Of a DNA stretch of 64,000 bases, positions 21,991 through 33,376 are shown piece after piece; positions within the stretch are counted from its first letter, which is position 1; each line of letters opens with the position of its first letter. Location: positions 59,784,638-59,848,637 of the forward strand of contig CM043699.1 of assembly GCA_023935145.1 (NCBI GenBank), in the 5' to 3' direction. The DNA comes from Bretschneidera sinensis (lineage: Eukaryota; Streptophyta; Magnoliopsida; Brassicales; Akaniaceae). A program made the position numbers and the translations under genes. The notes beneath the pieces were generated by a model. The model made no database searches. It saw only the letters and a list, made by a program, of their open reading frames with translations, and was not told the origin of the DNA.

Positions 21991-23925
21991 AAAAAACATT
22001 CTTGACATCTAACTGATGTAGCGGCCAATTAAATGTAGCCTCTAAAGAGATAAAAAACAAGACAAACATAATCTTAGCCACCAGAGAGAACATTTCAGGA
22101 TAATCAATACCATATACTTATGTATATCTTTTTGCTACCAAATGAGCTTTCAATCTGTCAATAGTAGCATAAGAATGAACTTTCATAGTATAAACTGAAT
22201 GACATCCAGCTGTAGAGTTCCCAGACAAGAGAGGAACCAAGTCCCATGTATTATTAGTACTCAAGGCATGCTTCTTTTCTTCCATGGTTGCTTTCCACCC
22301 AGAATGAGACAAAGCTTATGTAACAGACTTAGGAATAAAGATAGTAGAAATTGAAGCCACAAATGAAGTGTATAAAGGAGATAAATGATCATAAGACACA
22401 AAATTAGAAATAGGATGAGCAGTGCATAAATACTTAACCTTTCGAAGAGCAATGAGAAAATCATCCTCATGTGAGGTAGTTAAAGATAGATCCGTATCTG
22501 TTAACGAGGAAGTAATTAGTGGAGCAACTGAGACTAGAGGTTTTGAAGGAAGAGTGTAAACTTGTAGTGGAGATACCAACCTATGAGGAACTAACGAAGG
22601 GAAAACCATAGCAGGAGGATTTAACCATGTAAGGGGCATTGGCATGGGCAATGGAAACGAAAAAGGATCAGCTAGATCAAATACAGAGTGAGACTTAAAA
22701 TGGGTAGTCTCGAAGAATGTAACATCAGCACAAACAAAATACCTTTTTAAAGACAGATTTTAACACCACTTTTGTGTGCGAGGATAACCTAAGAAAATAC
22801 TTTTAATAGAGCAAGGATCAAGTTTGTTAATGCCTAGACTAAGCTGATGAACAAAATAAACTGACCCAAAAATACGAAGAGGTAAATGAAAAGGCGTATC
22901 GTTGAGAAATAACACAAAGTGCGAGGATTTTACATTAAAAATAGAGGGCGACGTATGATTAGTTAAGTAAAAGGCAGTAAGAATAGCATCACTCCAAAAC
23001 AATTTTGGAACATGCATATGAAATAAAATAGTACGAGCAATATCTAAAAGATAACTATATTTTTGCTTCGTAACACCATTTTGTTGAGATGTATGAGAGC
23101 AGAATGATTGATAGATGATGCCAGAATTGGTCATGAAAGTAGTAAAAGGAGCGAAAAAATACTCATGACAATTATCACTCGAAGAATTTTGATAAACGAA
23201 CTAAATTGATTTTTCACCTTAGCAAAAAAGACACAAAAATAGAAAATAACTCAAAACAATCTCTTATTAAATAACGCCAGGTGAGCTTGGAATAATCATC
23301 CACAAAAGTAACAAAATATCAAAAGGCAAGTTTAGAAGACACACGACTCGGACCCCAAATATATGAATGTACTAACATAAAAGGATTAGACACACGTATA
23401 TTAATGCGAGAAGAAAAGGATACACGATGATGCTTATGCAATTGACACAAATCACACTCCAATGATGAAACATGACTCAAAGTCGAGACTAACATATTCA
23501 ATTTCTCTAAAGATAGATGACCAAGACGATAGTGAAGCTAGAAAGGAGACACATCAACTGAGTAGACTACAGATGATGAGATAGGATCAAAATAATAAAG
23601 ATTGTTGGATTAATACCCTCCACCAATTATCTTTTGCGTCTTCATATCCTAAATAAGAACAGTATTAAGGAAAAAGGTAACATAACAGTTTAGACTTTTG
23701 TAAGCTCACTAATAGATAGCAAATTATACTAAGAAAAAGAAACATAAAGTACAAATGATAAAGACACAAAAGAATTAGGATGCATAGTGCCAATACCACT
23801 AGTAGAGTTTTAAATCCATCAACAAGAGTAACATTAGGTAAAGATGATGACTGAGAAAAAGTGCAAAAAAATATCAGTGGTACTTGACAAATGATCAGTG
23901 GTTGCAGAATCAAGATGGTAAACAA
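21991..23925 (-). pseudogene. CopE RT N-terminus, integrase and pre-integrase
   Basis: Minus-strand pieces: RT start KHALSTNNTWDLVPL (22118-22312); integrase C-terminal and core (22760-23134: HTSQQNGVTKQKYSYLLDIA containing the Glu block, then PKLFWSDAILTAFYLTNHTS, and YPRTQKWC at the end). The GAG-pre-integrase zinc part is 23319-23501 (CDLCQLHKHHRVSF, then NPFMLVHSYIWGPS with the first integrase Asp replaced). 23665-23925 is protease/linker without a clear D-S-G. Stops throughout. Confidence 0.78.
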
Positions 23926-24005
23926 GCAACAAGTGTACCTTTCTGGGTCAAAAGAGTAGTCATAAAAGATGCCAAGTGAGCTGCCTTATACTGTAATAAC
24001 TCACC

Positions 24006-25505
24006 TGATGAGAGTCATAAAATGCATCTAAACAATACTTAATTGTTAGCATTTTATGGTTGATCAAGGTTGGAATTACACTTTTATACCTTAATAACTC
24101 TAAAGTGTTTATTCTTGAATCGTTAACTTATTTCAGTGCATTTTTAGGTACTTTGAGCTTAAAAAAGAGATAGAAAAGCTATCATCATTTTAAACACAAA
24201 GCTTCAATGAATACTCGAGTGAGATAATGGTTGCGGAAGAGCCAAGATGAAGAGAAACCAAGAAATGCGTTTCACTAAATTGCCATAATTGCCCGTACAG
24301 ATCAATCATCTTTGCAAATTAAACTATATTGATGCAGGAAGAACCAGGAGATGAGACATATATGTTTAGAAAGATCCGGAAATCTATTTTCTGTAAAAAT
24401 TTTACGGCTCATAAAAATGATTTTTGTAGAGAAAGTTATGGCAGTTTAAGTAGACAAAGGTCAGGCTGTGCGGGATTTCAGCGTGAAGGACATGTGAAGG
24501 CTTAAATCCCACATCCCACATCAGTTGGAAATACATTTCTATATCCCACATCCTAAATCAAATTGGAAACACAATGCACTCATGGTATTTCTCTATAAAA
24601 GGACTACTCCACTTCAGCTTTGAGGACAATCGGAGAATCTGAGATCATCTGAGATCATCAGAAAGTGAATCCAGAGGGCCTTTAGGAGCAATGCAGAAGG
24701 CCCTTAGGAGGAATCCGAAGTACTTTTGGAGGGCAAGCTAAGGAATCGCCAAAGCTTTCACTACCAAGGGGGAGATGATCGTTGAGAGGCCGGAGGCAAC
24801 TCGAGGACGCATGAGCCCCATGGCCGGCTAGTCTCCAAGCAAGGCGAAGGGATGAATCCCTAGGTGTAGTTGTTCTTATTTTTCTTTATTTGATTCAGTT
24901 ATAGTTTGGTATTATTTTCATTAAACATTGTTATGTTTTATTCTTTAATTTAATTAGTAGATTTCTTATTAGTCCGGTGATTGCATGCTTCTTTTCCATA
25001 TAAGTCTAGTCATGCTCTTCTTATGTGTATTTGTTTGGGTGTGATTGAGTTCGGTAGATCTCTTTTATAGATTTGTCAATTGCTATGGTATTTTCATTTA
25101 GATATATCATCGTCTTTTGATAATTTATAAGTTAGGTCATGTGTGCTTGAAAGTAAAGAATAATTCATACCAATTACATTAGGGTTTATACATGTGCTTT
25201 AATTGAATATTTGTCGATTTCCTGTTTGGGGATGTGAAACTTGCAATCGAGATAAAAACAACTGAATCAAGTTAGGATTAGGGCAACGAACCTAGGGAGG
25301 ATTTCTGGAACCTTTTTGTTTCTTTATTATATTATCCATCAATTATTTACACAATTTTCACACAATCAACAATACTTTATTCTTTCACTTGATCTTTATC
25401 GTTTGTGTTAAGGTTTACACCTTTTTTTGTAATTAGTTTGTTTTCCTGCGGAATCGACACCCCGAAGCTATACTACAATACCGCGTTATGTTTTGGGCGT
25501 AATCA
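24006..25505 (+). repeat. AthB1 5' LTR
   Basis: 1,500 bp, TGATGAGAGTC...GTAATCA. It resembles 29088-30556 closely but carries an extra block around 24523-24555 that adds another copy of the ATCCCACATC motif. TATA box at 24594-24600. Confidence 0.92.
24506..24600 (+). promoter_or_regulatory. AthB1 5' LTR core promoter: three USE-like motifs and TATA
   Basis: ATCCCACATC-type motifs at 24506-24516, 24513-24523 (overlapping) and 24543-24553, with TATAAAA starting at 24594. The last motif is 40 bp from TATA instead of the 33 bp seen in the 3' LTR, because this copy carries a few extra bases. The motif matches the plant snRNA-gene Upstream Sequence Element at 10 of 11 positions. Confidence 0.6.
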
Positions 25506-25510
25506 AATTT

Positions 25511-25528
25511 TGGCGCCGTTGCCAGAGA
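25511..25528 (+). other. AthB1 primer binding site (tRNA-Asp)
   Basis: TGGCGCCGTTGCC plus five further bases, 5 bp after the LTR; complementary to the 3' end of plant tRNA-Asp over the first 13 bases and 15 of 18 in total. Confidence 0.85.
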
Positions 25529-25841
25529 AACACGCTTAAGTACAAGAAAGCTTGTCAACTTTGAGTGTGACGGTAGAAGAATTGTAAATATTTTTCTTTT
25601 CAGCGGTTTGTAAATACGGTAATATTGATCCTTTACCTTAGTTTTGATTTTTTGATTTATTTTGTTTTATTTATTTCCTTTCTGATTCATTTGGTGTATG
25701 CTTAGACCGAGAGATTTGTGAGGTAAATTCATTAAAGGACCCAAACTAGAATTACCCTCTCCTTCCGAGTCTGATAGTGAAACCTCACCTAGATCAACCA
25801 ATCGTGGAAACCCAAGTGACAATTTAGAGAATTTTGTTAAC

Positions 25842-26500
25842 ATGGCCAATAACCTTAATGAGAATGTTGCTAGGACACTTCAGGATTACCTCCACCCTGC
25901 ACGCACAGCCACACCATCATGGATCATGTTTCCAGCCAATACTCGCCAATTAGATCTTAAACCAAGGATGATTCAATTACTCCTTACATTTCATGGCTTG
26001 GATAATGAAAACCTATATGTGCACATTAGAGAGTTTGAGGAAGTAGTCGCGACTTTTCATAGTCAAGATGAAACCGATGACATTGTGAGGCTTAAGTTCT
26101 TTCTTTTCGCTTTGAAGGATAGAACTAAGAGTTTGCTATACTCACTGAGACCATGATCTATTGGGTCGTGGACTGAGATGACTCGAGCTTTCTTTAACAA
26201 ATACTTTCCCCAACATAAAACCAACGCTTTGAAAAGGCAAATCTCCACCTTTGCACAAAAGGATAGTGAGACTTTCTAGTAGTCTTGGGAGAGATTTAAG
26301 GAGTTATTGAGTATGTTCCCTCACCATGGGTATGAGAGTTGGCGCTTGGTGAGCTACTTTTATGAGGGACTTACATATAGAGAGCACCAATTCGTAGAGA
26401 TGATGTGTAATAGTGGGTTCTTGGAGAAAGATTCTGATGAGGCCATAGAGTACCTCAATGAGCTTGCTGAAAAAGCACACACATAGACTGGACCTAGTGC
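25842..26500 (+). pseudogene. AthB1 gag (capsid region)
   Basis: Starts MANNLNENVARTLQDYLHPA and continues with the Athila gag blocks LDLKPRMIQLLLTFHGLDNE, VHIREFEEVVATFHSQ, then AFFNKYFPQHKTNALKRQIS. It is collinear with AthB2 gag (54182-54931). Stops at 26154-26156 (TGA where AthB2 has CGA) and 26277-26282 (TAG TAG where AthB2 has TAT CAG) break it. The start is preceded by a decayed N-terminal extension. Confidence 0.82.
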
Positions 26501-26582
26501 TACTGAGAGCACAAATAGGTCACGACCTATAGAGAAACTAAATGGTGGTGGAATTTACCATCTTAGGGAAGAGGATAACCTT

Positions 26583-27444
26583 ATGGCCAAGGTCGAGATA
26601 CTCACTAGGGAACTAGAGGTATTAAAGACTAAAAGTTCAAAGCCAACACACGTGGTTAATCATGCAAAATCTTTTGAACCATGTTTTGTGTGTGGTGGGG
26701 TAGATCATCTCGCCCAAGAGTGTCCCACATTTCCTGATATGAGAGGGATGTATAAGGAACAATGTAATGCCTTAGGCATGTATACGAAGCCTTCTACACC
26801 TTTCTCTAATACCTATAATCCGGGATGACGAAATCACCCCAATTTCAGCTGGAAGTCTGAAAGCCAACAGCTTGCACAACCCCTGTAACTTATCATGAAC
26901 CATTTCATGCACCTGTATCTTCTAGGAGTCCTTTAGAAAACACTTTGCATGCTTTTATTGAGGCACAGGGTAAGACTAATCAAAGGCTTGAATCTTTAAT
27001 ATGTAGGTTGTTGAAGAACATAAAGAGATAAAAAGCCAAGTGTCCAAGCTGACGAGCTACTTGAGTGTGACGGAGCGAGGTAAGTTCCCTTCCCAAGCTC
27101 ATTCCACATCTTATGGTCAGCACCTAACGTAACAGAATAAAAAAGAGGTGAATACCAATGAGACACTTAGTGGTAAGTCATTACACAACCTAACACCGAA
27201 CAAATCAGAGGATGTGGACAAGAACCACCAAGTATACATGATTGACTCATTCATGAAAAAAATCCATCACCTTAATCCATTGGAGTCCACCCTCACCCAT
27301 GGCTTCACAAGAGCATATATCGAGCCAGAATCTACGGGTGTTACTAATGGCATCCTTGAGGCCTCTCAAAAACATACAAGCACCAAATTTAGCAATAAAG
27401 CAGTGGCTGGTGCATCCAACTCATGTTTTTCGAGGAGGGAATAA
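26583..27444 (+). pseudogene. AthB1 gag C-terminus with CCHC knuckle, then deletion junctions
   Basis: The nucleocapsid reads CFVCGGVDHLAQEC (about residues 38-51 of the 26583-26828 frame), a canonical CX2CX4HX4C knuckle. The 27148-27444 frame joins the post-gag linker (NKSEDVDK) directly to a segment that in AthB2 lies 3' of the protease (NHQVYMIDS; 56410 there), then to the end of pol. So protease to integrase is missing in at least two deletions. Confidence 0.75.
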
Positions 27445-29087
27445 AAGCGTCTGGCTGAAGACGTAAAACTTAGCGCTCATGGAAGGCAACCCACAACATA
27501 TCCTTTTACTTTTACTGTTTGTCATATTTCTTTTTCTTGTTTATTATTATTATTTTGTTGTTTTCTAGTTTTACTTTAGTATTTATTTTTCAGGGACAAA
27601 TAAACAAAGCAGTTAAAATGATCGTGCACAACTTTCAACTCCATGCACCGTTAGTTAAAAAGGGAGTTTCCTTAACTTTTGTTTTTTTTTTCATTGAGGA
27701 CAATGCTTATCTTAAGTTGGGGGTGGAAGATATACATTTCTTATTGCATATCATTGAACTGTTTGGTGTCATTTTTGTTTGTTTTTAGCATGTTTGGTGT
27801 TAGCCTTAGAGTCAATTTACATTTCAATGATATAAACTTAATTGAGATAGCAGATAGCATGTAGAAGAAGTTAAATCTTACTTCGGTTTGAAATTACTTT
27901 AAGCATCAATCTTCATTTGGTTAGAGGCTCTACTTTGTGGTAAGATAGTATGATTAGCCTACAACATTTAGAAAATTTTTATGTGTGATTATTTTGTGAA
28001 TATTTTTGCAGTCTTGACAAGTTCTAGAACTTGCTTGATAACCACTTGAGGTGAATTCCTAGAATGCACATTACTTAGGATATGATATAGGCCATTTTTG
28101 GACCGTTTAAGCCTCGTAAACCTACCATTGCTATATTTATCACTAGTCACCTATTTGAGCCTTTTTCTTGGAAAGAAAAATTGAGCCTTGATTCTTTCGA
28201 TAAACTATTTACTTACCTTTATGAGCCTAAAAATATTTTATCCTTACCTTTCTTTTTAAAGAATTTAGTTATACACATGTTGTGAGAAGCACTCAAAAGG
28301 AGTAAGGGTGGAAATATGAAAAAAAAATATCACTACCACAACCCAAGTACATTAAAGGAGATAAGTTGGGGGTTGTGGAAAAGAAAAGAAAAAAAATGAT
28401 GAAAAAGAAGGTGAATGGTTATATGCTAAAATAAAAAAAATGAATTATGGCAAAGAAAGAAGAAAGAATGAAAAAGAAAATAAAAAATGGTGATTTGTTG
28501 AAAGAAATGCTCAAAAAATGGTTGAAAGAGTTGGGTGTTGAAGTAAAGGTTATCAAGTGCTTAAAGTGATTGTGTTTAAAGCTAAGAGATTGAGTTCTTT
28601 TACTTGGGAATCCTTCCCATTCTTCCTTAGCCTTTACCTTAGCCTAACATTACAAGCTTATTAAAAGACTTTTTGATCCAATATAGTGTGATTTTTCTAC
28701 AATAGTGGAAAGTGGTTTGAAATGTAAGCATATGGAGCTTGTTTTTGTGATTGACGTCACAAAATTTATTATGTTTTTAGAGGCCAAGACTTGTATTAAT
28801 GAATGTTATGCATAAAATCATCCGGGTGTTTGGATCAATGGTTTGTGGTAAGATGGATGTTAAGAGTCAATAACGATTTTAAGATTGATGTTTGGATTAC
28901 TTTTGGACTTAGGTGAAATTTAATGATTCTATGTGCTGCATGTTATATGCGATTTTTGAGACAAAAAATGAATTACTCTTGGTTCAACACTAGCATTGCT
29001 TTACTTTGTTTTTAACTCCTACCATAGAACTCATCTCTTGTTTTCGCTTGAATTGCTAGGGACTAACAATAAGCTAGTTGGGGGTTG
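27445..29087 (+). other. AthB1 3' noncoding region with conserved motif and three PPT-like runs
   Basis: No gene. It opens with a 34-bp string (from GTCTGGCTGAAGACG to CTCATGG, 27449-27482) that is repeated at the same place in family A. PPT-like AAGTTGGGGGT runs occur at about 27714, 28363 and, as the functional one next to the LTR, at about 29075-29087. 28310-28500 is purine-rich. The hydrophobic-looking frame at 27519-27788 is T-rich DNA, not a gene. Confidence 0.7.
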
Positions 29088-30556
29088 TGATGAGAGTCAT
29101 AAAATGCATCTAAACAATACTTAATTGTTAGCATTTTAGGGTTGATCGAGGTTGGAATTACACTTTTATACCTTAATAACTCTAGAGTTTTATTCTTGAA
29201 TCGTTGACTTATTTCAGTGCATTTTCAGGTACTTTGAGCTTAAAAAAGAGATAGAAAATCTATCATCATTTTAAACAGAAAGCTTCAATGAATACTTGAG
29301 TGAGATAATGGTCGTGGAAGAGCCAAGATGAAGAGAAACCAAGAAAGATGTTTCACTGAATTGCCATAATTTCCCGTACAGATCAATCATCTTTGCAAAT
29401 TAAACTATATTGATGCAGGAAGAACCAGGAGATAAGCCATATATGCTTAGAAAGATCTAGAAGTCTATTTTCTAGAGAATTTTACGGCTTATAAAAATGA
29501 TTTTTGTAGAGAAAGTTATGGAAGTTTAAGTAGACAAAGGTCAGGCTGTGCGGGCTGTGCGGGATTTCAGCGTGAAGGGCATGTGAAGGCTTAAATCCCA
29601 CATCCCACATCAGATTGGAAATACATTGCACTCGCGATATTTCCCTATAAAAGTACTACTCCACTTCAGCTTTGAGGACAATTGGAGAATCTGAGATCAT
29701 CTGAGATCATCAGAAAGTGAATCCAGAGGGCCTTTAGGAGCAATGCAGAAGGCCCTTAGGAGGAATCCGAAGTACTTTTAGAGGGCAAGCTAAGGAATTG
29801 CCATAGCTTTCACTACCAAGGGGGAGATGATCGTTGAGAGGCCGGAGGCAACTCGAGGACGCATAAGACCCATGGCCAGCTAGTCTCCAAGAAAGGCGAA
29901 GGGATGAATCCCTGGGTGTAGTTGTTCTTATTTTTCTTTATTTGATTCAGTTATAGTTTGGTATTATTTTCATTAAACATTATTGTGTTTTATTCTTTAA
30001 TTTAATTAGTAGATTTCTTATTAGTCTGGTGATTGCATACTTCTTTTCCATAGAAGTCTAGTCATAGTCTTCTTATGTGTATTTGTTTGGGTGTGATTGA
30101 GTCTGGTAGATCTCTTTTATAGATTTGTCCATTGCTGCGGTATTATCATTTAGATATATCATCATTTTTTGATAATTTATAAGTTAGGTCATGTGTTCTT
30201 GAAAGTAAAGAATAATTCATATCAATTACATTAGGGTTTATACATACACTTTAATTGAATATTTGCCGATTGCCTGTTTGGGATGTGAAACTTGCAATCG
30301 AGATAAAAACAACTGAATCAAGTTAGGATTAGGGCAACGAACCTAGAGAGGATTTTTGGAACCTTGTTGTTTCTTTATTATATTATCCATCAATTATTTA
30401 CACAATTTTTACACAATCAACAATACTTTATTCTCTCACTTGATCTTTATCGTTTGTGTTGAGGTTTACACCTTCTTTTGTAATTAGTTTGTTTCCCTAT
30501 GGAATCGACACCCCGAAGCTGTACTACAATACTGTGTTATGTTTTGGGCATAATCA
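29088..30556 (+). repeat. AthB1 3' LTR
   Basis: 1,469 bp, TGATGAGAGTC...CATAATCA, followed by the target duplication TCACC. It differs from the 5' LTR by scattered substitutions and small indels (about 3 percent by eye, not computed). Confidence 0.92.
29602..29652 (+). promoter_or_regulatory. AthB1 3' LTR core promoter: USE-like motif, 33 bp, TATA
   Basis: ATCCCACATCA at 29602-29612 and TATAAAA at 29646-29652, with exactly 33 bp between them. The motif matches RTCCCACATCG at 10 of 11 positions. Both spacing and order match plant Pol II snRNA promoters. Confidence 0.65.
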
Positions 30557-30561
30557 TCACC

Positions 30562-30895
30562 ATATTCAACTTTGAAAACCGTCAGAGAAGTCGAAGACAC
30601 AGGATCACATTCAACTGAATCAGAAGTCACACCATTAGAAACTAGGGGACGACCAACCAAATGCCAACATGTCTCCTGAGAATGCCCATAGTGGTAATAG
30701 TGAGTATATTGATGAACCGAACCCTAACCTTCACGACCAACAGAAATACCACTACCACCAATTTCACGACCATCTTTGCCATTATGACAATTCAGATCAC
30801 TAAAACTGTGTCCTCTACTACTACTAACATTAACTCGACCACCTTGCCAAGCTTGAGTCACCAAAGCAGATTTATCTTAAGTGATATTTTTTAAC
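30562..30895 (-). pseudogene. CopE gag remnant (nucleocapsid)
   Basis: On the minus strand the DNA next to AthB1 encodes a copia nucleocapsid block, CHYCGHSQETCWHLVGRP, a CX2CX4(H)X4-type knuckle with a changed His spacing. Only about 330 bp remain between this and the primer site, so nearly all of the capsid domain is deleted. Confidence 0.6.
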
Positions 30896-30983
30896 CTTTT
30901 TTTCCCTTTTTTTTCTTTCTTCTTTTTTTTGAAAGGAGAATAAAAGAAAAGAAAAAATTATTAAGGGTCCCAAAAGGGATATT

Positions 30984-30995
30984 GCTTTGATATCA
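30984..30995 (-). other. CopE primer binding site, degenerate
   Basis: The sense strand reads TGATATCAAAGC directly inside the 5' LTR; 10 of 12 positions match the initiator tRNA-Met site TGGTATCAGAGC. Confidence 0.75.
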
Positions 30996-31198
30996 TGTTA
31001 AAATCGGAGAATTGAAGAGAATTATGTATTTTTTTTTATTGATAATTTGAATACAATTCAACCGTCTTACATAAAGACTTATGAATATCAAACCTAATAG
31101 GACTAAGAGACATAACTAGATCAGATAAACATAAAATATATAAGATTTAGGAAACCTACTAAGACACATAATAGGAAACCTAATTAGGACTCTCAACA
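30996..31198 (-). repeat. CopE 5' LTR
   Basis: About 203 bp, TGTTAAAAT...CTCAACA, with a T-run (31032-31039) not present in the other copy. Followed by CCATT, the near-match to the left target duplication. Confidence 0.85.
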
Positions 31199-31560
31199 CC
31201 ATTAATTCTTAATCCTTTTCGACACCCTAACACCATAAGCATTTCCCCTTCTTTAGTGGTCCAACCACAACAATCGATGCCAAACTTTGCACTAACAACT
31301 TTCTACCACAAGTGATTATTTTTATTAGCGAATATTCGTAACTACTTACCAAGCAAAGCTATATTAAAAAAAGATCAATGATTTAAGCCCCAAACCACCT
31401 CTCTCAATCGGTTAAGTAACAATACTCCATTTCATTAAGTGATATTTGAAATCATATTTAAAACTTTCCCAAAAGAACCTTCTTTGAATTTCTTCTAACC
31501 TCTTAACAATAGCACACACAAAAACATTTGCATGTCTAATGAGCTAATCATCCATTTTTA
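31199..31560 (-). pseudogene. LINE ORF2 fragment, upstream part
   Basis: Minus-strand pieces ERGGLGLKSL and NIALLGKWLRIFANKNNHLW, then VVSAKFGIDCCGW, are the block between RT and the zinc domain of plant L1 ORF2. They continue in 19907 and below on the other side of CopE. 5'-truncated near 31560; the same insertion as 19090-19907. Confidence 0.8.
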
Positions 31561-31738
31561 GAGAACTGAAATCTTCAAAAATGAAATTTTGATATTTTGG
31601 ACTTTTATAAACTATTCTATATATGGTTATGAAATAGAGGAATTGTTTCTAAGATGATAATGCATTATGCATGTACTATTCAAATTTAGCAAAAAAAGAT
31701 CTTATAACAATTAAATTAAGGGGGATATCTGATACCAT
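31561..31738. other. Short host flank left of LtrG
   Basis: AT-rich, no gene. It ends in ACCAT (31734-31738), the left target duplication of LtrG. Before that insertion it was contiguous with 47483 onward. Confidence 0.6.
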
Positions 31739-32724
31739 TGATAAGTGCTTAAATATTCATATTTAAACCCCTTAATTTACATTTGTTAAGTTCCTAGTTT
31801 GTGTTATTTCATGCTATTTTATTTCTTTTCTATGTTTTCTATGTTTTTCTAGGTTTTTGGAGAAAATGGAGCATTATGGAATTATCTGACTTAGAGAGCA
31901 AATCTGGAAGAGCTGGAAGCTGCCTAGTGCGATCGAGCACAGAGACTTGCGATTGAATGCAATAGTGCTCAAGCGCCCAAGCCCAGGATTGAGCGCACCT
32001 GTGCTTGCGGGCACAATAAGAAGGCTCGAGCGCACCAGTCTGTGATCAAGGGAACACGCGCATCAGTGAAGTAGTAAAACGATTGTTCCTATTTTAAAAA
32101 TAAATGTAGGGTTTTGTTTTACGAGTTTTAGGGTTTCCAGATGTTCCTAAACTTTATAAATAGGCTTGTAAACACAAAAAGCAGGGGTGGAGAGATTTCG
32201 CAGAAGAATTGATGACTCTTCTAATACTAGTATTTTTGGGTTTCTTCTTTCCTCTATTTTACTTTATGAAGATGTTTAACATCAAACTCATGTGTAACTA
32301 ATTTTCTTGTAGGGCTTGATTAAAGCCTTGATTATGTTTACTCAATAATTCAATATTAGCGCCTTTGTAATATTTATATTATGATGATTAACTTGATTAA
32401 TTCTTGTTTTCTTGAATTCCTCATATGTGTTTGTCTGATCAACATATGCATGTGGTATAGACTAGTTAGTTAAATCAATTTGGATGACCGACTCTTGGGT
32501 TTAACAATAGTAACAAAAGAAATCAATGTTGGGTTCTTGGGTTAATCAACATGGGAAACCGGGAGTATATACCACGGTAGGCCTCGTGTGTTTGTCGATT
32601 TCCATAGATCTTATGCTTTCTTAAGGAACAACTTAGTATACACCATGTTAAATCCTTTAAGAAAGAAAAGAGTTAGAGTATACACCATGCCTAACTCATT
32701 GCTTAGGGAAATCAATAGCTTAAG
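31739..32724 (+). repeat. LtrG 5' LTR, truncated by CopD3
   Basis: TATA-like TTTATAAATA at 32154-32163. 31928-32063 carries degenerate copies of the GCGATCGAGCGC motif that also occurs in Athila-like LTRs of families A and B. There is no USE motif. It ends GCTTAAG, where CopD3 begins. Confidence 0.8.
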
Positions 32725-33376
32725 TGTTGGTATTTATCTATAGATTAAACAGGAGAAAAATTCAGCATCAGGTCAAGCTGTGCGCCGCGGCCCAGGTGGT
32801 GTGTGTCGCGGCCACCAGCAAGGAGAAAGTCCTAGAGGAGGTGTGCGCCAAGGCTCAGCCTCCCCCACACCGCGGCGCCCAGAATGGATGTCAACCTAGA
32901 GAAGTGCAGCCTTGTTCTGGGCCGCGACCAGCCCTGTTCTGGGCCACGGCACCAGGCACACTAATGCACTCATATTTCAGCCTCTTGTAAGGTGCGTGGG
33001 GCTTGATTAAAACGTATAGGATCACTTAGACTTGTTGAAAGGCTGTGATTGATTGGTTCTCAAGATCTAAGGGTTGAGATTGACTTCAAGATAGGTTCAA
33101 GAAGTGGTGCACTATATAAAGGGTCACCTAGCTTCAAAGAAACATAACTTGTGAAAGTGAGATCAAGTGTAAGAGTGCAAAGACACAAAATACAAGAGAG
33201 ACTCATTGTAGAGAGGCTGGTTATTTAGAGAGAGAGTAGTATAGATTAGGGATTCAAGGGCCTTGTAAGTGGAATTTTCTTGGGGAAAATTCTAGGGTAA
33301 CTCAAGTCCTTATCACTTTCTTTTCTCTTCTTTTGTTCTTCAAGAACTAGAGGATTCTTAAAGAGGTGTGGTTGTA
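32725..33376 (+). mobile_element. CopD3: partial D-family copia LTR, plus strand
   Basis: 652 bp homologous to the first three quarters of the solo LTR CopD4 (starts TGTTGGTATTT; TATA box at 33113-33120; GC-rich U3 at 32770-32960). It stops where CopD2 begins, so CopD2 inserted into it. Its remaining end is absent on the right side, lost in the deletion that ends at 46450. Confidence 0.8.

Larger units (their letters stand above)
24006..30556 (+). mobile_element. AthB1: non-autonomous Athila-like Ty3/gypsy element, plus strand
   Basis: Two long LTRs (24006-25505, 29088-30556) begin TGATGAGAGTC, with a perfect 5-bp target duplication TCACC (24001-24005, 30557-30561). The PBS matches tRNA-Asp, as in Athila. 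Internally only gag is left: protease, RT, RNase H and integrase are deleted between about 27215 and 27440, and a 1.6 kb 3' noncoding region follows. Gag closely resembles that of AthB2. It is inserted in CopE and depends on helper proteins. Confidence 0.92.
19908..31198 (-). mobile_element. CopE: Ty1/copia element, minus strand, split by AthB1
   Basis: Short LTRs (19908-20131 and 30996-31198) flank a copia pol on the minus strand. Flanks GCATT (19903-19907) and CCATT (31199-31203) are a 5-bp target duplication with one mismatch, and they rejoin the LINE. AthB1 (24006-30556) sits inside its gag-protease boundary. Without AthB1 the element is about 4.7 kb. Most of gag is missing, RT contains a 335-bp triplication, and many stops are present. 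Non-functional. Confidence 0.88.

Noticed and set aside
27519..27788. Hydrophobic 89-codon frame (possible membrane protein or env)
   Set aside because: It is T-rich noncoding DNA in the AthB1 3' region; no signal peptide with an ordered env layout, and no match in AthA1 or AthA2.
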